Assembly: GCA_016209805.1 (NCBI GenBank) | Contig: JACQVJ010000256.1 | Coordinates: 1-11,561 of the forward strand | Length of the DNA: 11,561 bases | Direction of reading: 5' to 3' | DNA from: Ignavibacteriota bacterium | Lineage (GTDB): Bacteria; Bacteroidota; Ignavibacteria; UBA10030; UBA6906 | Part shown: piece after piece, positions 5,052 to 11,561 of the stretch | Position numbering within the stretch: the stretch's first letter is position 1 | How the letters are laid out: each line of letters begins with the position of its first letter | Made by a program: the position numbers and the translations under genes | Notes under the pieces: generated by a model | Database searches by the model: none | What the model saw: only the letters and a program-made list of their open reading frames with translations | What the model was told of the DNA's origin: nothing

Positions 5052-7165
5052 CCATGCTCGTCGCAGAAGCCGTTCGCAACATCGCACTCATTGGCAATCC
5101 CAACTCTGGAAAGACGACATTATTCAATGCGCTCACTGGATTGAGACAGAAGGTCGGCAATTACCCCGGAGTTACTGTCGAGAAAAAACAAGGACGGATG
5201 ATCTTCAACGATGACACGGAGGCATCCCTTCTGGATCTCCCAGGCACCTACAGCCTCACAGCCAACTCGCCCGACGAGAAGGTCGCAACTGATATTCTTC
5301 TTGGGCGACTGGCACACACCGCGACTCCCGAACTCGTCGTCTGCGTCGTTGATGCTAGTAATCTTCAGCGCAACCTCTATCTCGTCAGCCAAATCATCGA
5401 TCGTCATCTTCCCGTCATCATCGCTCTAAACATGATCGATGTTGCAGAAGAGGAAGGGGTCTCAATCGATGTGCAAGCCCTCGAGCACGAGCTCGGCGTG
5501 AAGGTCGTTCCGACTGTGGCCACCAAGGGTATAGGGATTCCAGAGCTCAAGCACGCAATTGCGATAACGCATGAAGCAACAGGGAAAGCGCGGCAGTGGC
5601 ACATGCCGGAGCCGTTCGAGCGAGAGTGCAACGAACTCATCGGTCTGCTACAACATCACCACAAACTCAGTGATCCAGTGGCATTCCACGAAGCGATCAT
5701 GCTTCTGACAACCAATGCTGCCGTCCGGGAACATATTGATCGCTACGACCCTGAGCTTCTCGCTCATGTTCGCAAGGATCACGAGCGCCTGGATTTCCTG
5801 GGGATCGACCGACAATCCGTTATCGTTGAGTCGCGCTATCAGTGGATCAACAACATCTGCGCACGCTGCATCACTCAAACGTACCAAAAAGAGATGAGCC
5901 TCAGCGATAAGATCGACATGGTTCTCACACACAAAATGTGGGGATTTGCGATATTCATCGCTCTCATGACCCTCATGTTCCAGACGATCTTCTCCTGGGC
6001 AACTGTACCGATGAATCTGATCGGAGAGGGTTTCGATTGGTTTGGGAGGCAGGCGACTCTCCTGATCCCCCCAGGTGATCTGCAAGATTTGATCGTCAAT
6101 GGAGCGATTGCAGGGGTAGCAGCAGTCGTGACGTTTCTCCCGCAGATCTTATTCCTGTTCTTGTTCCTTGGCCTTCTGGAGGACACGGGCTACATGGCGC
6201 GCGCGGCATTCATTATGGATCGACTTATGAGCAAGGTGGGACTTCACGGGAAGTCCTTTATCCCATTGCTCAGCTCTTTCGCGTGTGCCATTCCCGGTAT
6301 CATGGCAACGAGGACGATAGAGAACCCGAAAGATCGTCTGGTCACCATGCTTGTCGCGCCGCTCATTAGCTGCAGCGCAAGACTGCCGGTGTACACACTT
6401 CTGATAGCCGCATTCATTCCTAACAAGGAGATTCTGGGATTCCTTTCGCTCGCCGGCCTCACGATGTTATCAATGTATCTGCTCGGACTGATCGCAGCAC
6501 TGAGCATGGCCTGGTTGTTCAAGAAAACGCTGCTGAAGAGCGCTCCCCCAATATTCATTATGGAACTCCCCCCCTACCGGATGCCCTCGCTGAAGGCAGT
6601 GTTCTTACAGATGTGGGAGCGATCGGGAATCTTCCTGAAACGAGCCGGCACAATAATTCTTGGAGTCTCTGTTATACTCTGGTTTCTGGCCAGCTACCCG
6701 AAATTAGAGAACGTCTCTCCGGCGGAGCAGCTGAAACAAAGTTTCGCGGGTCGGACGGGCCGTCTTATTGAACCACTCATCAAACCCCTTGGCTTCGACT
6801 GGAAAATCGGGATAGGGCTTGTAGGATCCATCCTGCAGCGAGAAGTATTTGTGAGCACGATGGGAACCATCTACAATATTCAAAACGCTGCCGACAACGA
6901 GGGGAGCGTTTCATTGCGCCAGCAATTGCAACAGGACCGGGACCCTGTGACCGGCACACCCACATTTACCGCGCTGACTGCCATCTGCTTGATGGTGTAC
7001 TACGTTCTTGCCATGCAATGCATGTCCACAGTTGCAGTGATGCGACGGGAAACGAACGGATGGAAATGGCCGTTGTTCCAGATTGGCTACATGACAGCTC
7101 TCGCCTACTCCGTAACGTTCATCGTGTACAGAGCCGGACTGGCGATCGGATTCGGAGGAGCATGA
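5048..7165 (+). CDS. feoB: FeoB ferrous-iron transporter (GTP-gated)
   Basis: This 705-residue inner-membrane Fe(II) importer has an N-terminal G-domain with every motif: G1 GNPNSGKT (16-23), the NYPGVTVE switch (38-45), G3 DLPG (63-66) and G4 NMID (128-131). A helical spacer (about 175-280) precedes the membrane part, which starts near HKMWGFAIFIALMTLMF and holds the two Gate regions, with FACAIPGIMATRTIENPKDR, the SCSARLPVYTLL stretch (Gate cysteine), GSILQREVFVSTMG and MQCMSTVAVMRRETNGWKW. It is somewhat shorter than the E. coli protein (about 770) but complete. I chose ATG 5048: it overlaps the feoA2 stop as ATGA and has AGGAGG 4 bases upstream, while ATG 5033 lies before that site. Its own stop overlaps the start of the small Cys-rich gene. 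Expression is probably iron-repressed from the Fur-type site at 4076. Confidence 0.97.
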   Translation: MTMLVAEAVRNIALIGNPNSGKTTLFNALTGLRQKVGNYPGVTVEKKQGRMIFNDDTEASLLDLPGTYSLTANSPDEKVATDILLGRLAHTATPELVVCVVDASNLQRNLYLVSQIIDRHLPVIIALNMIDVAEEEGVSIDVQALEHELGVKVVPTVATKGIGIPELKHAIAITHEATGKARQWHMPEPFERECNELIGLLQHHHKLSDPVAFHEAIMLLTTNAAVREHIDRYDPELLAHVRKDHERLDFLGIDRQSVIVESRYQWINNICARCITQTYQKEMSLSDKIDMVLTHKMWGFAIFIALMTLMFQTIFSWATVPMNLIGEGFDWFGRQATLLIPPGDLQDLIVNGAIAGVAAVVTFLPQILFLFLFLGLLEDTGYMARAAFIMDRLMSKVGLHGKSFIPLLSSFACAIPGIMATRTIENPKDRLVTMLVAPLISCSARLPVYTLLIAAFIPNKEILGFLSLAGLTMLSMYLLGLIAALSMAWLFKKTLLKSAPPIFIMELPPYRMPSLKAVFLQMWERSGIFLKRAGTIILGVSVILWFLASYPKLENVSPAEQLKQSFAGRTGRLIEPLIKPLGFDWKIGIGLVGSILQREVFVSTMGTIYNIQNAADNEGSVSLRQQLQQDRDPVTGTPTFTALTAICLMVYYVLAMQCMSTVAVMRRETNGWKWPLFQIGYMTALAYSVTFIVYRAGLAIGFGGA

Positions 7166-7353
7166 TGGACTGGCAGCAAGCAATATCGTTGATAATTGTT
7201 GGAGTGAGTTTCGTTCTCTTGGTTCGCGGCGAAGTGAAGAGAAGACGTCGAGCCAAACTCCGGGCGTGCGGCGGCGACTGTGGCTGCTCAGGAAAAGCCC
7301 TGGAAAGAATCAGGCTGCAGGAGAGAAATCTGAATTCGATTTCGACAAACTAA
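7165..7353 (+). CDS. FeoB-associated Cys-rich membrane peptide
   Basis: This 62-residue protein has one N-terminal membrane helix (about residues 5-20, ISLIIVGVSFVLLV), a strongly basic stretch (EVKRRRRAKLR) that would stay in the cytoplasm, and then the cysteine cluster CGGDCGC (C35, C39, C41). This is the layout of the small FeoB-associated Cys-rich membrane family encoded just after feoB in many bacteria. The exact role is not settled; suggestions include metal handling or an FeoC-like function. ATG 7165 overlaps the feoB stop by one base (TGATG). It is preferred over ATG 7162 because the GGAGGAG site is then properly spaced. It is the last gene of the feo operon and is followed 6 bases later by the structured element at 7360. 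Confidence 0.9.
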   Translation: MDWQQAISLIIVGVSFVLLVRGEVKRRRRAKLRACGGDCGCSGKALERIRLQERNLNSISTN

Positions 7354-7359
7354 AATAAC

Positions 7360-7423
7360 GGAGCGTGCCGTGACCCCGTGTGAACGGGAACCTCGCCAAA
7401 GGTGTCTTGCGCACGCTCCTTTT
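7360..7423 (+). ncRNA. Structured three-way-junction element ending in a T-run (terminator or small RNA)
   Basis: Outer stem GGAGCGTGC (7360-7368) pairs with GCACGCTCC (7411-7419) over 9 perfect base pairs and is followed directly by TTTT. Inside it are two smaller hairpins: CCCGT-GTGA-ACGGG (7375-7388), whose loop is a GNRA tetraloop, and ACCT-CGCCAA-AGGT (7390-7403). Simple terminators do not carry two internal hairpins. It may be an elaborate terminator of the feo operon, a processed 3' RNA, or part of a leader for the receptor gene at 7563, about 140 bases downstream. It does not match any riboswitch consensus that I can recall. The structure was derived by eye; no folding energy was computed. 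Confidence 0.5.
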
Positions 7424-7562
7424 CATCCGAAAAGGCCTTCACGCCGCTTAATGCACGACGCTTCCTTTTCCTTCACAATATAGCGAAGAGGGTGCGGCAT
7501 GTCAAGAAAGCGAATGTGGAGACGGGGGTCACCAACTCACACATATGACAGGAGGTACAACA
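7424..7562 (+). other. Leader region upstream of the FecA-like receptor gene
   Basis: This stretch should contain the promoter of the receptor gene, but I could not find a convincing -35/-10 pair, nor a palindrome like the one before fur. The only clear signal is AGGAGG near its end, 7 bases before ATG 7563. No gene of its own is supported. Confidence 0.4.
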
Positions 7563-9767
7563 ATGATCACTGTTAGATTTTTCTTGATACAATCCGGAGC
7601 AATGATTCTTATGCTGACACTTTCCGCTTCTGTTCGTGTCCATGCGCAAACGACCGAGCCCGCGGACACAACCATCCACTCCTATGAGATGCCGCAGGTC
7701 GACATCATCGGTCGCAAGCCGGGGATACTCGGCCGCGTCCCGGGGTCGGCAAGCATCGTCACCACGAAGGACCTTCAGCAACTCACTCCTCTCTCCGGGA
7801 ATGAAGTGTTTCGCACGGTAACCGGACTCCACGCGGTCGACGAAGAAGGAGTCGGACTTCGACTCAACCTCGGCGTCCGCGGTCTCGATCCCGACCGCAG
7901 TCGCAGTGTCTTGATGCTCGAAGACGGTGTCCCTATCGCGCTTGCACCATACGGCGAACCCGAGATGTACTACACACCATCAATTGACCGGATGGCCCGG
8001 CTGGAGGTCCTTAAAGGAAGCGGGTCGATTCTCTTCGGGCCTCAGACCATCGGTGGTGTTATCAATTATATCACAGCCGATCCACCCGCAACCCCTTCGG
8101 GAAGCATAACATCGCGCTTCGGAAAGGACGGGTTCTTTACCACTCTCGTCAGGTACGGAACCACCTCCGGCAATGTCGGAGTACAGGTGAACCTGCTTCG
8201 TCGTCAGGCAGACAATCTTGTGACAACACGCTTCCGGCTAAACGACCTCTCCTCGAAATTCAAGATCATTCTGAGCGATCAATCATCTCTTGGATTGAAG
8301 ATCTCGGCGTACGACGAGACCTCTAACTCAACCTACGTCGGCATCACCCAGACAATGTACGACCGTGGGGAGTATTTTGTAAACGTAGCTCCGCACGATG
8401 AACTCGTCATCAGGCGGTACTCTGGAAGCGCCACATACGACTATGTCTTTGCGCCGGACGTGAATCTCCGCACAACCGTGTTCGGTTATACCACAAGCCG
8501 GAACTGGCGGCGACAGGAATTCGGGCGAACGAGCAGCACCACCAACCTCACAGGAGTGATCTTCGGCGATACAACCGTTCCCGGCGGCGCCATCTACATG
8601 CGCAATCAGACAGGCAACCGCAACAGGCAGTTCGAAGTGGCCGGCATCGAGCCGCGCTTCTCGATGGGCTATCAACTCGGGGAACTGAAGAATGAGCTCG
8701 ACCTCGGCTTTAGGTTTCTCTATGAGCGCGCCTTCGAGCAGCTCGTTCTCGGAACGACGTTCAACTCCTCATCGGGCAACATGCGCGAGGACGAAATCAG
8801 GACCGGGTACGCCCGCAGCGCGTTCGCACAGAACAGGCTCCACCTGACCGACAATTTCATCATCAGTCCCGGTGTGCGCGTCGAATCGTTCTCGTACGAG
8901 CGCAACATCATGCGCGGGCTGTTCAATAACACCGTGAGAGACACGACTGTGATTGCCGGAAGCGATCTCTTTCAAGTAATCCCGGGACTGGGGCTGAGTT
9001 ATCAATTGAGTGAGGGCTCGTCCGTCTTTGCCGGAGTGCACCGCGGGTTTGCACCGCCGCGCGTCAAGGATGCGGTCACTAGCTCGGGTGAAGCCCTGAA
9101 CCTTGACGCCGAACTGAGCTGGAACTACGAAATGGGAATGCGCCTCACGCCGAGCGAGGTGATCACACTGGAGCTGACAGGTTTTCTGCTCGATTTCTCA
9201 AACCAGATCATTCCCGTTTCCCAGTCGTCCGGTGGAACCGGCACAGGTCTCGTCAATGGAGGGAGAAGTCGGCACATCGGAGCCGAAGCTGGCTTCGGCA
9301 TCGATTTCGGTCGCGTCTTTTCATCGGAGTACTCACTCCTGGTGAGCACCAATGCAACCCTTGTTCGTGCAACCTACAGCGCGGACAGGTTCATCGCAGA
9401 GGGAACCGACAGGATCAATGTGCGGGGGAACTCGCTCCCATACGCACCCAAAGTGCTCATCTCCGGCTCGGTCGCCTTAAGCGCACCGTTTGGAGCTGCA
9501 ATCCAGATCACCGGAAACTACGTGGGCAAGCAGTTCACCGATGAGTTCAGTACCGTTACGGCGACAGCCAACGGCTTGAGCGGTGAGCTTCCAGGATACT
9601 TCGTGATGGATCTCTCTGTGCGGTATTCCGCCGTCCCACTCAATTCAATCTTCTCTCTGTCAGTAAAGAACGTGTTCGATGACAAGTATATCGTGTCACG
9701 CAGACCGGCTGGGATAAAGGTTGGGCTTCCGAGGTTCGTAACCGCGGGAATCGATATCGGGCTTTGA
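7563..9767 (+). CDS. TonB-dependent outer-membrane receptor, FecA-like
   Basis: This 734-residue protein begins with a signal peptide of about 28 residues (two basic-to-hydrophobic segments ending VHA|QTTEPA). The plug domain (about 45-175) contains PGSASIVTTKDLQQL, VRGLDPDRSRSVLMLEDGVPI (conserved RG and DGVP) and YGEP, then LEVLKGSGSILFGPQTIGGVINYIT, very like the GPQNVGGVVNF region of ferric-citrate receptor FecA. The rest is a 22-strand-type barrel rich in alternating aromatic and polar residues, with the TonB-receptor end motif KNVFDDKYIVSRRPAG. The final residue is Leu, not the usual aromatic. ATG 7563 is chosen because AGGAGG is 7 bases upstream; ATG 7545 precedes that site. The likely role is energy-dependent uptake of a ferric chelate, but the substrate cannot be read from sequence. 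The feo operon upstream and a haem-protein gene downstream fit an iron function. Confidence 0.95.
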   Translation: MITVRFFLIQSGAMILMLTLSASVRVHAQTTEPADTTIHSYEMPQVDIIGRKPGILGRVPGSASIVTTKDLQQLTPLSGNEVFRTVTGLHAVDEEGVGLRLNLGVRGLDPDRSRSVLMLEDGVPIALAPYGEPEMYYTPSIDRMARLEVLKGSGSILFGPQTIGGVINYITADPPATPSGSITSRFGKDGFFTTLVRYGTTSGNVGVQVNLLRRQADNLVTTRFRLNDLSSKFKIILSDQSSLGLKISAYDETSNSTYVGITQTMYDRGEYFVNVAPHDELVIRRYSGSATYDYVFAPDVNLRTTVFGYTTSRNWRRQEFGRTSSTTNLTGVIFGDTTVPGGAIYMRNQTGNRNRQFEVAGIEPRFSMGYQLGELKNELDLGFRFLYERAFEQLVLGTTFNSSSGNMREDEIRTGYARSAFAQNRLHLTDNFIISPGVRVESFSYERNIMRGLFNNTVRDTTVIAGSDLFQVIPGLGLSYQLSEGSSVFAGVHRGFAPPRVKDAVTSSGEALNLDAELSWNYEMGMRLTPSEVITLELTGFLLDFSNQIIPVSQSSGGTGTGLVNGGRSRHIGAEAGFGIDFGRVFSSEYSLLVSTNATLVRATYSADRFIAEGTDRINVRGNSLPYAPKVLISGSVALSAPFGAAIQITGNYVGKQFTDEFSTVTATANGLSGELPGYFVMDLSVRYSAVPLNSIFSLSVKNVFDDKYIVSRRPAGIKVGLPRFVTAGIDIGL

Positions 9768-9817
9768 GGCGATCCGCATATTCACTCGTGACGAACAAAC
9801 AACATCACTGGACACCA

Positions 9818-10379
9818 ATGCCTTACCGAACATTCCTCGTTTTCCTCGTTGCGGTAGGTTCCATCGCAGTTTGTCGGAACACCGGCGGCGACCAGACGCT
9901 GCATGAGATGAAGGCAGAGATAGACAGCCTGAAGACACAACCGGCATTCATCCAGAAATACTACAAGCCCGGTTTCGGCCAGGCAATGATGAAGCTCGAG
10001 CGGCACTATACAAACCTCTGGCACGCCGCCGACGATGGCCGCTGGGACCGGGCGGTGTTCGAGGCCCACGAGATCGAGGAAGGATTTGAGAAAGGTGGAG
10101 GTCCTGCACAACACGAAGCTGAAGAGACCTCTCAACGAGGTAATCGAAGGTCACATCGCACCGGCGCTGGATAATCTGAATGCGGCTATTGAAAAGAAAG
10201 ATCGCTCCGGTTTCAGGATCTCCTTCGACCGCCTTACTGAATCCTGCAACGATTGTCATCGCGGAGAGGGCAGGGCTTTCTCACGATACAGAGGCCGGGG
10301 CAGAGAGGACGATAGAGAGCTTGCAACTCCCATCTCAAAGGACTATCTTGTTTTCAGAATAAGCAATCAGGGAGAGTAG
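9818..10379 (+). pseudogene. c-type cytochrome-like periplasmic protein, interrupted by a frameshift
   Basis: Two overlapping frames make one protein. Frame one, from ATG 9818, gives a hydrophobic export signal (PYRTFLVFLVAVGSIAVC, perhaps a lipoprotein signal although Val before Cys is atypical) and a helical region up to EAHEIEEGFE. At the AAA run 10091-10093 the reading shifts by one base, and the other frame continues KVEVLHNTKLKRPLNEVIEG to a stop at 10377. Ignoring one A gives 186 residues with a single haem-binding CNDCH at 143-147 near the C-terminus, after helices with the ALDNLNAAIEKKDRSGF pattern. That layout recalls cytochrome c'/c556-type four-helix proteins. In the first frame the reading ends in unrelated, low-complexity residues (stop at 10172-10174), which supports a real break or a sequencing error. 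The start lies 50 bases after the receptor stop, and the sufT-like gene starts 2 bases after its stop. The family call is moderate; the frameshift is seen directly. Confidence 0.75.
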
Positions 10380-10381
10380 CG

Positions 10382-10702
10382 ATGAGCGATCAGAAGCTCG
10401 ATATAAGCGAAGATGCGGTGTACGATGCCCTCCGGGAATGTTACGATCCTGAAATCCCGGTGAACCTTGTCGATCTCGGACTCATTTATGATGTCAAAAT
10501 CATCGACGATTGGGTTGGCGTCAAGATGACGCTCACATCACCCGGTTGTGGAATGAGTGGAATGATCTCGCAGGCTGTGCGCAACCGTGTGATGAGGATA
10601 CCCGGTGTGAAGGATGCCGACGTGCGCATCGTGTGGCAACCGGCCTGGTCCCCGTCAATGATGTCGGATGAAGCACGAAGGAAACTCGGCATTAACGCGT
10701 AA
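10382..10702 (+). CDS. MIP18/DUF59-family Fe-S cluster assembly protein (SufT/PaaD-like)
   Basis: This 106-residue soluble protein has the defining DUF59 motifs: YDPEIPVNLVDLGLIYDV (21-38) and MTLTSPGCGMSGM with the conserved Cys56, followed by the PGV(K)DADVRIVW strand and the closing WSPSMMSDEARRKLGI typical of the SufT/PaaD-like branch. Family members help mature or deliver Fe-S clusters (SufT, the CIA factor MIP18) or act in phenylacetate oxygenation (PaaD); with no paa genes nearby, Fe-S maintenance is the better reading. ATG 10382 lies 2 bases after the stop of the cytochrome-like gene with GGGAGA upstream, so the two are co-transcribed and probably coupled. A strong hairpin terminator follows 21 bases after the stop. 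Confidence 0.92.
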   Translation: MSDQKLDISEDAVYDALRECYDPEIPVNLVDLGLIYDVKIIDDWVGVKMTLTSPGCGMSGMISQAVRNRVMRIPGVKDADVRIVWQPAWSPSMMSDEARRKLGINA

Positions 10703-10723
10703 GAATCTGAAGCGGAGTGAATG

Positions 10724-10755
10724 AGAAAGGGCAAGTCCTCCGACTTGCCCTTTCT
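10724..10755. terminator. Bidirectional hairpin terminator between the SufT-like gene and the second receptor
   Basis: A perfect 14-bp stem AGAAAGGGCAAGTC/GACTTGCCCTTTCT with a 4-base loop (CTCC, 10738-10741) is followed by GATTTCTTG. It lies 21 bases after the SufT-like stop and about 45 bases after the stop of the convergent minus-strand receptor gene. The U-tract is short on both sides and partly inside the stem, but stem length and position make a shared terminator likely. Confidence 0.8.
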
Positions 10756-10800
10756 GATTTCTTGCCTCTCAGTATCACAAGCAACTATTGCAATCGCCTT

Positions 10801-11561
10801 CTAAAAATCCGCCGTCACGCTCACAATTGCCCGCCGTCCGATCAATGAGCCTCCGAAGATCTGGTAGTGCCTCCGGTCGAGGAGGTTCGTGACGTTGAGT
10901 CCCACTTGGAGGATTTGATTGATATGATAACTCGCTGCGAGATTTATGATCGTGTAAGCAAGGATTCTTCCTTGAAAAATTCCGGCAGCCCAGTCGAATG
11001 TCGGAACATACTTGATCGAGATTCCTGCTTCAAAGTGATTCACATGCCTGTAAGTAATGCCTGTGTTAATCTTGTGCTTGGGAGCGTTGGGAATAAGAAT
11101 ATCCTTTTCACCCTTGTTAAGAACTTTGAAGTCGAAAAAGGCATAATTCACATCCAGAATCCACGAATCTGTCAGATAGAAATTGATCGCCACTTCCGCC
11201 CCCTGTTCGTGAACTTTTCCGGCATTGCTGTATGACCAAATGGCGCGGAGAACCGAGTCTCCCGGAAGAATGACCGGCTGGGGATACATCGGATGAACCC
11301 CCGGCGCAAGATCCGTTATGAAATCCTGCAACACATTGAAATACCCATCAACCGTGACGAAGAGAGAGTTGCCAAACACTCCCTTGTATCCGAGCTCATA
11401 TCCCGTAATCCTCTCGACTTTGAGAGAGGAGTTTCCATGGTAAGCAAAATATGACTTCAATCCCGTAAATGGATTTGTTGCGGTTCTTAGAACGAACAAA
11501 TACAGCTCCGAGAGATTTGGTGACTGAAAGGCCTTGTTGAAAGTCGCTCGGAAGGAATGAC
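10801..11561 (-). CDS. TonB-dependent receptor, C-terminal barrel part (runs off right edge)
   Basis: The frame is open from the right edge to TAG at 10801-10803 and gives 252 residues of the C-terminal half of a TonB-dependent receptor. Typical features in order are ATFNKAFQSPNLSELYL (the conserved FR(S/A)PNL-type motif), GYELGYKGVFGNSLFVTVDGYFN, HEQGAEVAINFYLTDSW, NAPKHKINTGITYR, and the closing LNVTNLLDRRHYQIFGG ending in the terminal aromatic Phe that barrel-assembly machinery recognises. Plug and signal peptide are outside the window, so the substrate cannot be inferred. It is not a copy of the FecA-like receptor at 7563: strand and loop sequences differ and it has the classical NxxD(R/K)xY ending. 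It converges on the SufT-like gene across the shared terminator. Confidence 0.93.
   Translation of the reverse strand, partial: HSFRATFNKAFQSPNLSELYLFVLRTATNPFTGLKSYFAYHGNSSLKVERITGYELGYKGVFGNSLFVTVDGYFNVLQDFITDLAPGVHPMYPQPVILPGDSVLRAIWSYSNAGKVHEQGAEVAINFYLTDSWILDVNYAFFDFKVLNKGEKDILIPNAPKHKINTGITYRHVNHFEAGISIKYVPTFDWAAGIFQGRILAYTIINLAASYHINQILQVGLNVTNLLDRRHYQIFGGSLIGRRAIVSVTADF

Noticed and set aside
7360..7423. Cobalamin, TPP or SRP RNA identity for the structured element
   Set aside because: None of the conserved core sequences of these RNAs that I know is present; only the general fold is supported.
10035..10379. Separate 114-codon gene containing CNDCH
   Set aside because: Its first ~20 residues are a Arg-rich out-of-frame reading of the preceding frame and it lacks a signal peptide, which a haem c protein needs. 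It is better explained as the second part of a frameshifted gene starting at 9818.
1..11561. CRISPR array, insertion sequence, integrase, toxin-antitoxin or phage genes
   Set aside because: No regularly spaced repeats, terminal inverted repeats, transposase motifs or phage-type proteins were seen; codon and base use are fairly even throughout.

Overview
The window looks like chromosomal DNA of a Gram-negative bacterium of the Bacteroidota/Chlorobiota (FCB) group; an Ignavibacteria- or Chlorobi-like lineage is my best guess. The reasons are two TonB-dependent outer-membrane receptors, a small Hc1-type histone H1-like protein with the sequence style of that group, a bacterial deoxyhypusine-synthase-like protein, and sigma70-type promoters with moderate GC. 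The placement is inference from protein style, not from a search.

Layout. (1) Positions 1-1177, minus strand: a stand-alone receiver-domain response regulator followed by the N-terminal part of a PilB/GspE-type assembly ATPase that runs off the left edge. (2) 1403-1555, minus strand: a CAU-anticodon tRNA, probably the tRNA-Ile2 type, with its own promoter and terminator. (3) 1716-2394, plus strand: an unnamed zinc-ribbon protein and rpsU (ribosomal protein S21), closed by a bidirectional terminator. (4) 2483-3852, minus strand: a deoxyhypusine-synthase-like enzyme followed by a histone H1-like protein. (5) 4046-7353, plus strand: a promoter and 19-bp palindrome, then fur - feoA1 - feoA2 - feoB - FeoB-associated Cys-rich membrane peptide. 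This is a compact ferrous-iron uptake operon headed by its likely own regulator. (6) 7360-7423: a short element that folds on paper into a three-way junction with a GNRA tetraloop, ending in a T-run. It is either an elaborate terminator or a small structured RNA. (7) 7563-10755, plus strand: a FecA-like TonB-dependent receptor, a frameshifted c-type cytochrome-like gene and a SufT/MIP18-family Fe-S assembly protein, closed by a strong bidirectional hairpin. (8) 10801-11561, minus strand: the C-terminal part of a second, different TonB-dependent receptor that runs off the right edge.

How the parts may fit. Regions 5-7 read as an iron neighbourhood: an outer-membrane receptor for a ferric chelate, a candidate periplasmic haem protein, inner-membrane Fe(II) import by FeoAB under a Fur-type regulator, and an Fe-S assembly factor. 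Only the feo part is firm. The receptor substrate and any ferric-reductase role for the cytochrome are inference.

Nothing here is a demonstrably new system such as a CRISPR array, defence island or mobile element. The observations most worth following are the three-way-junction element after feo, the deoxyhypusine-synthase/histone pair, the broken cytochrome gene and the uncharacterised zinc-ribbon protein next to rpsU.
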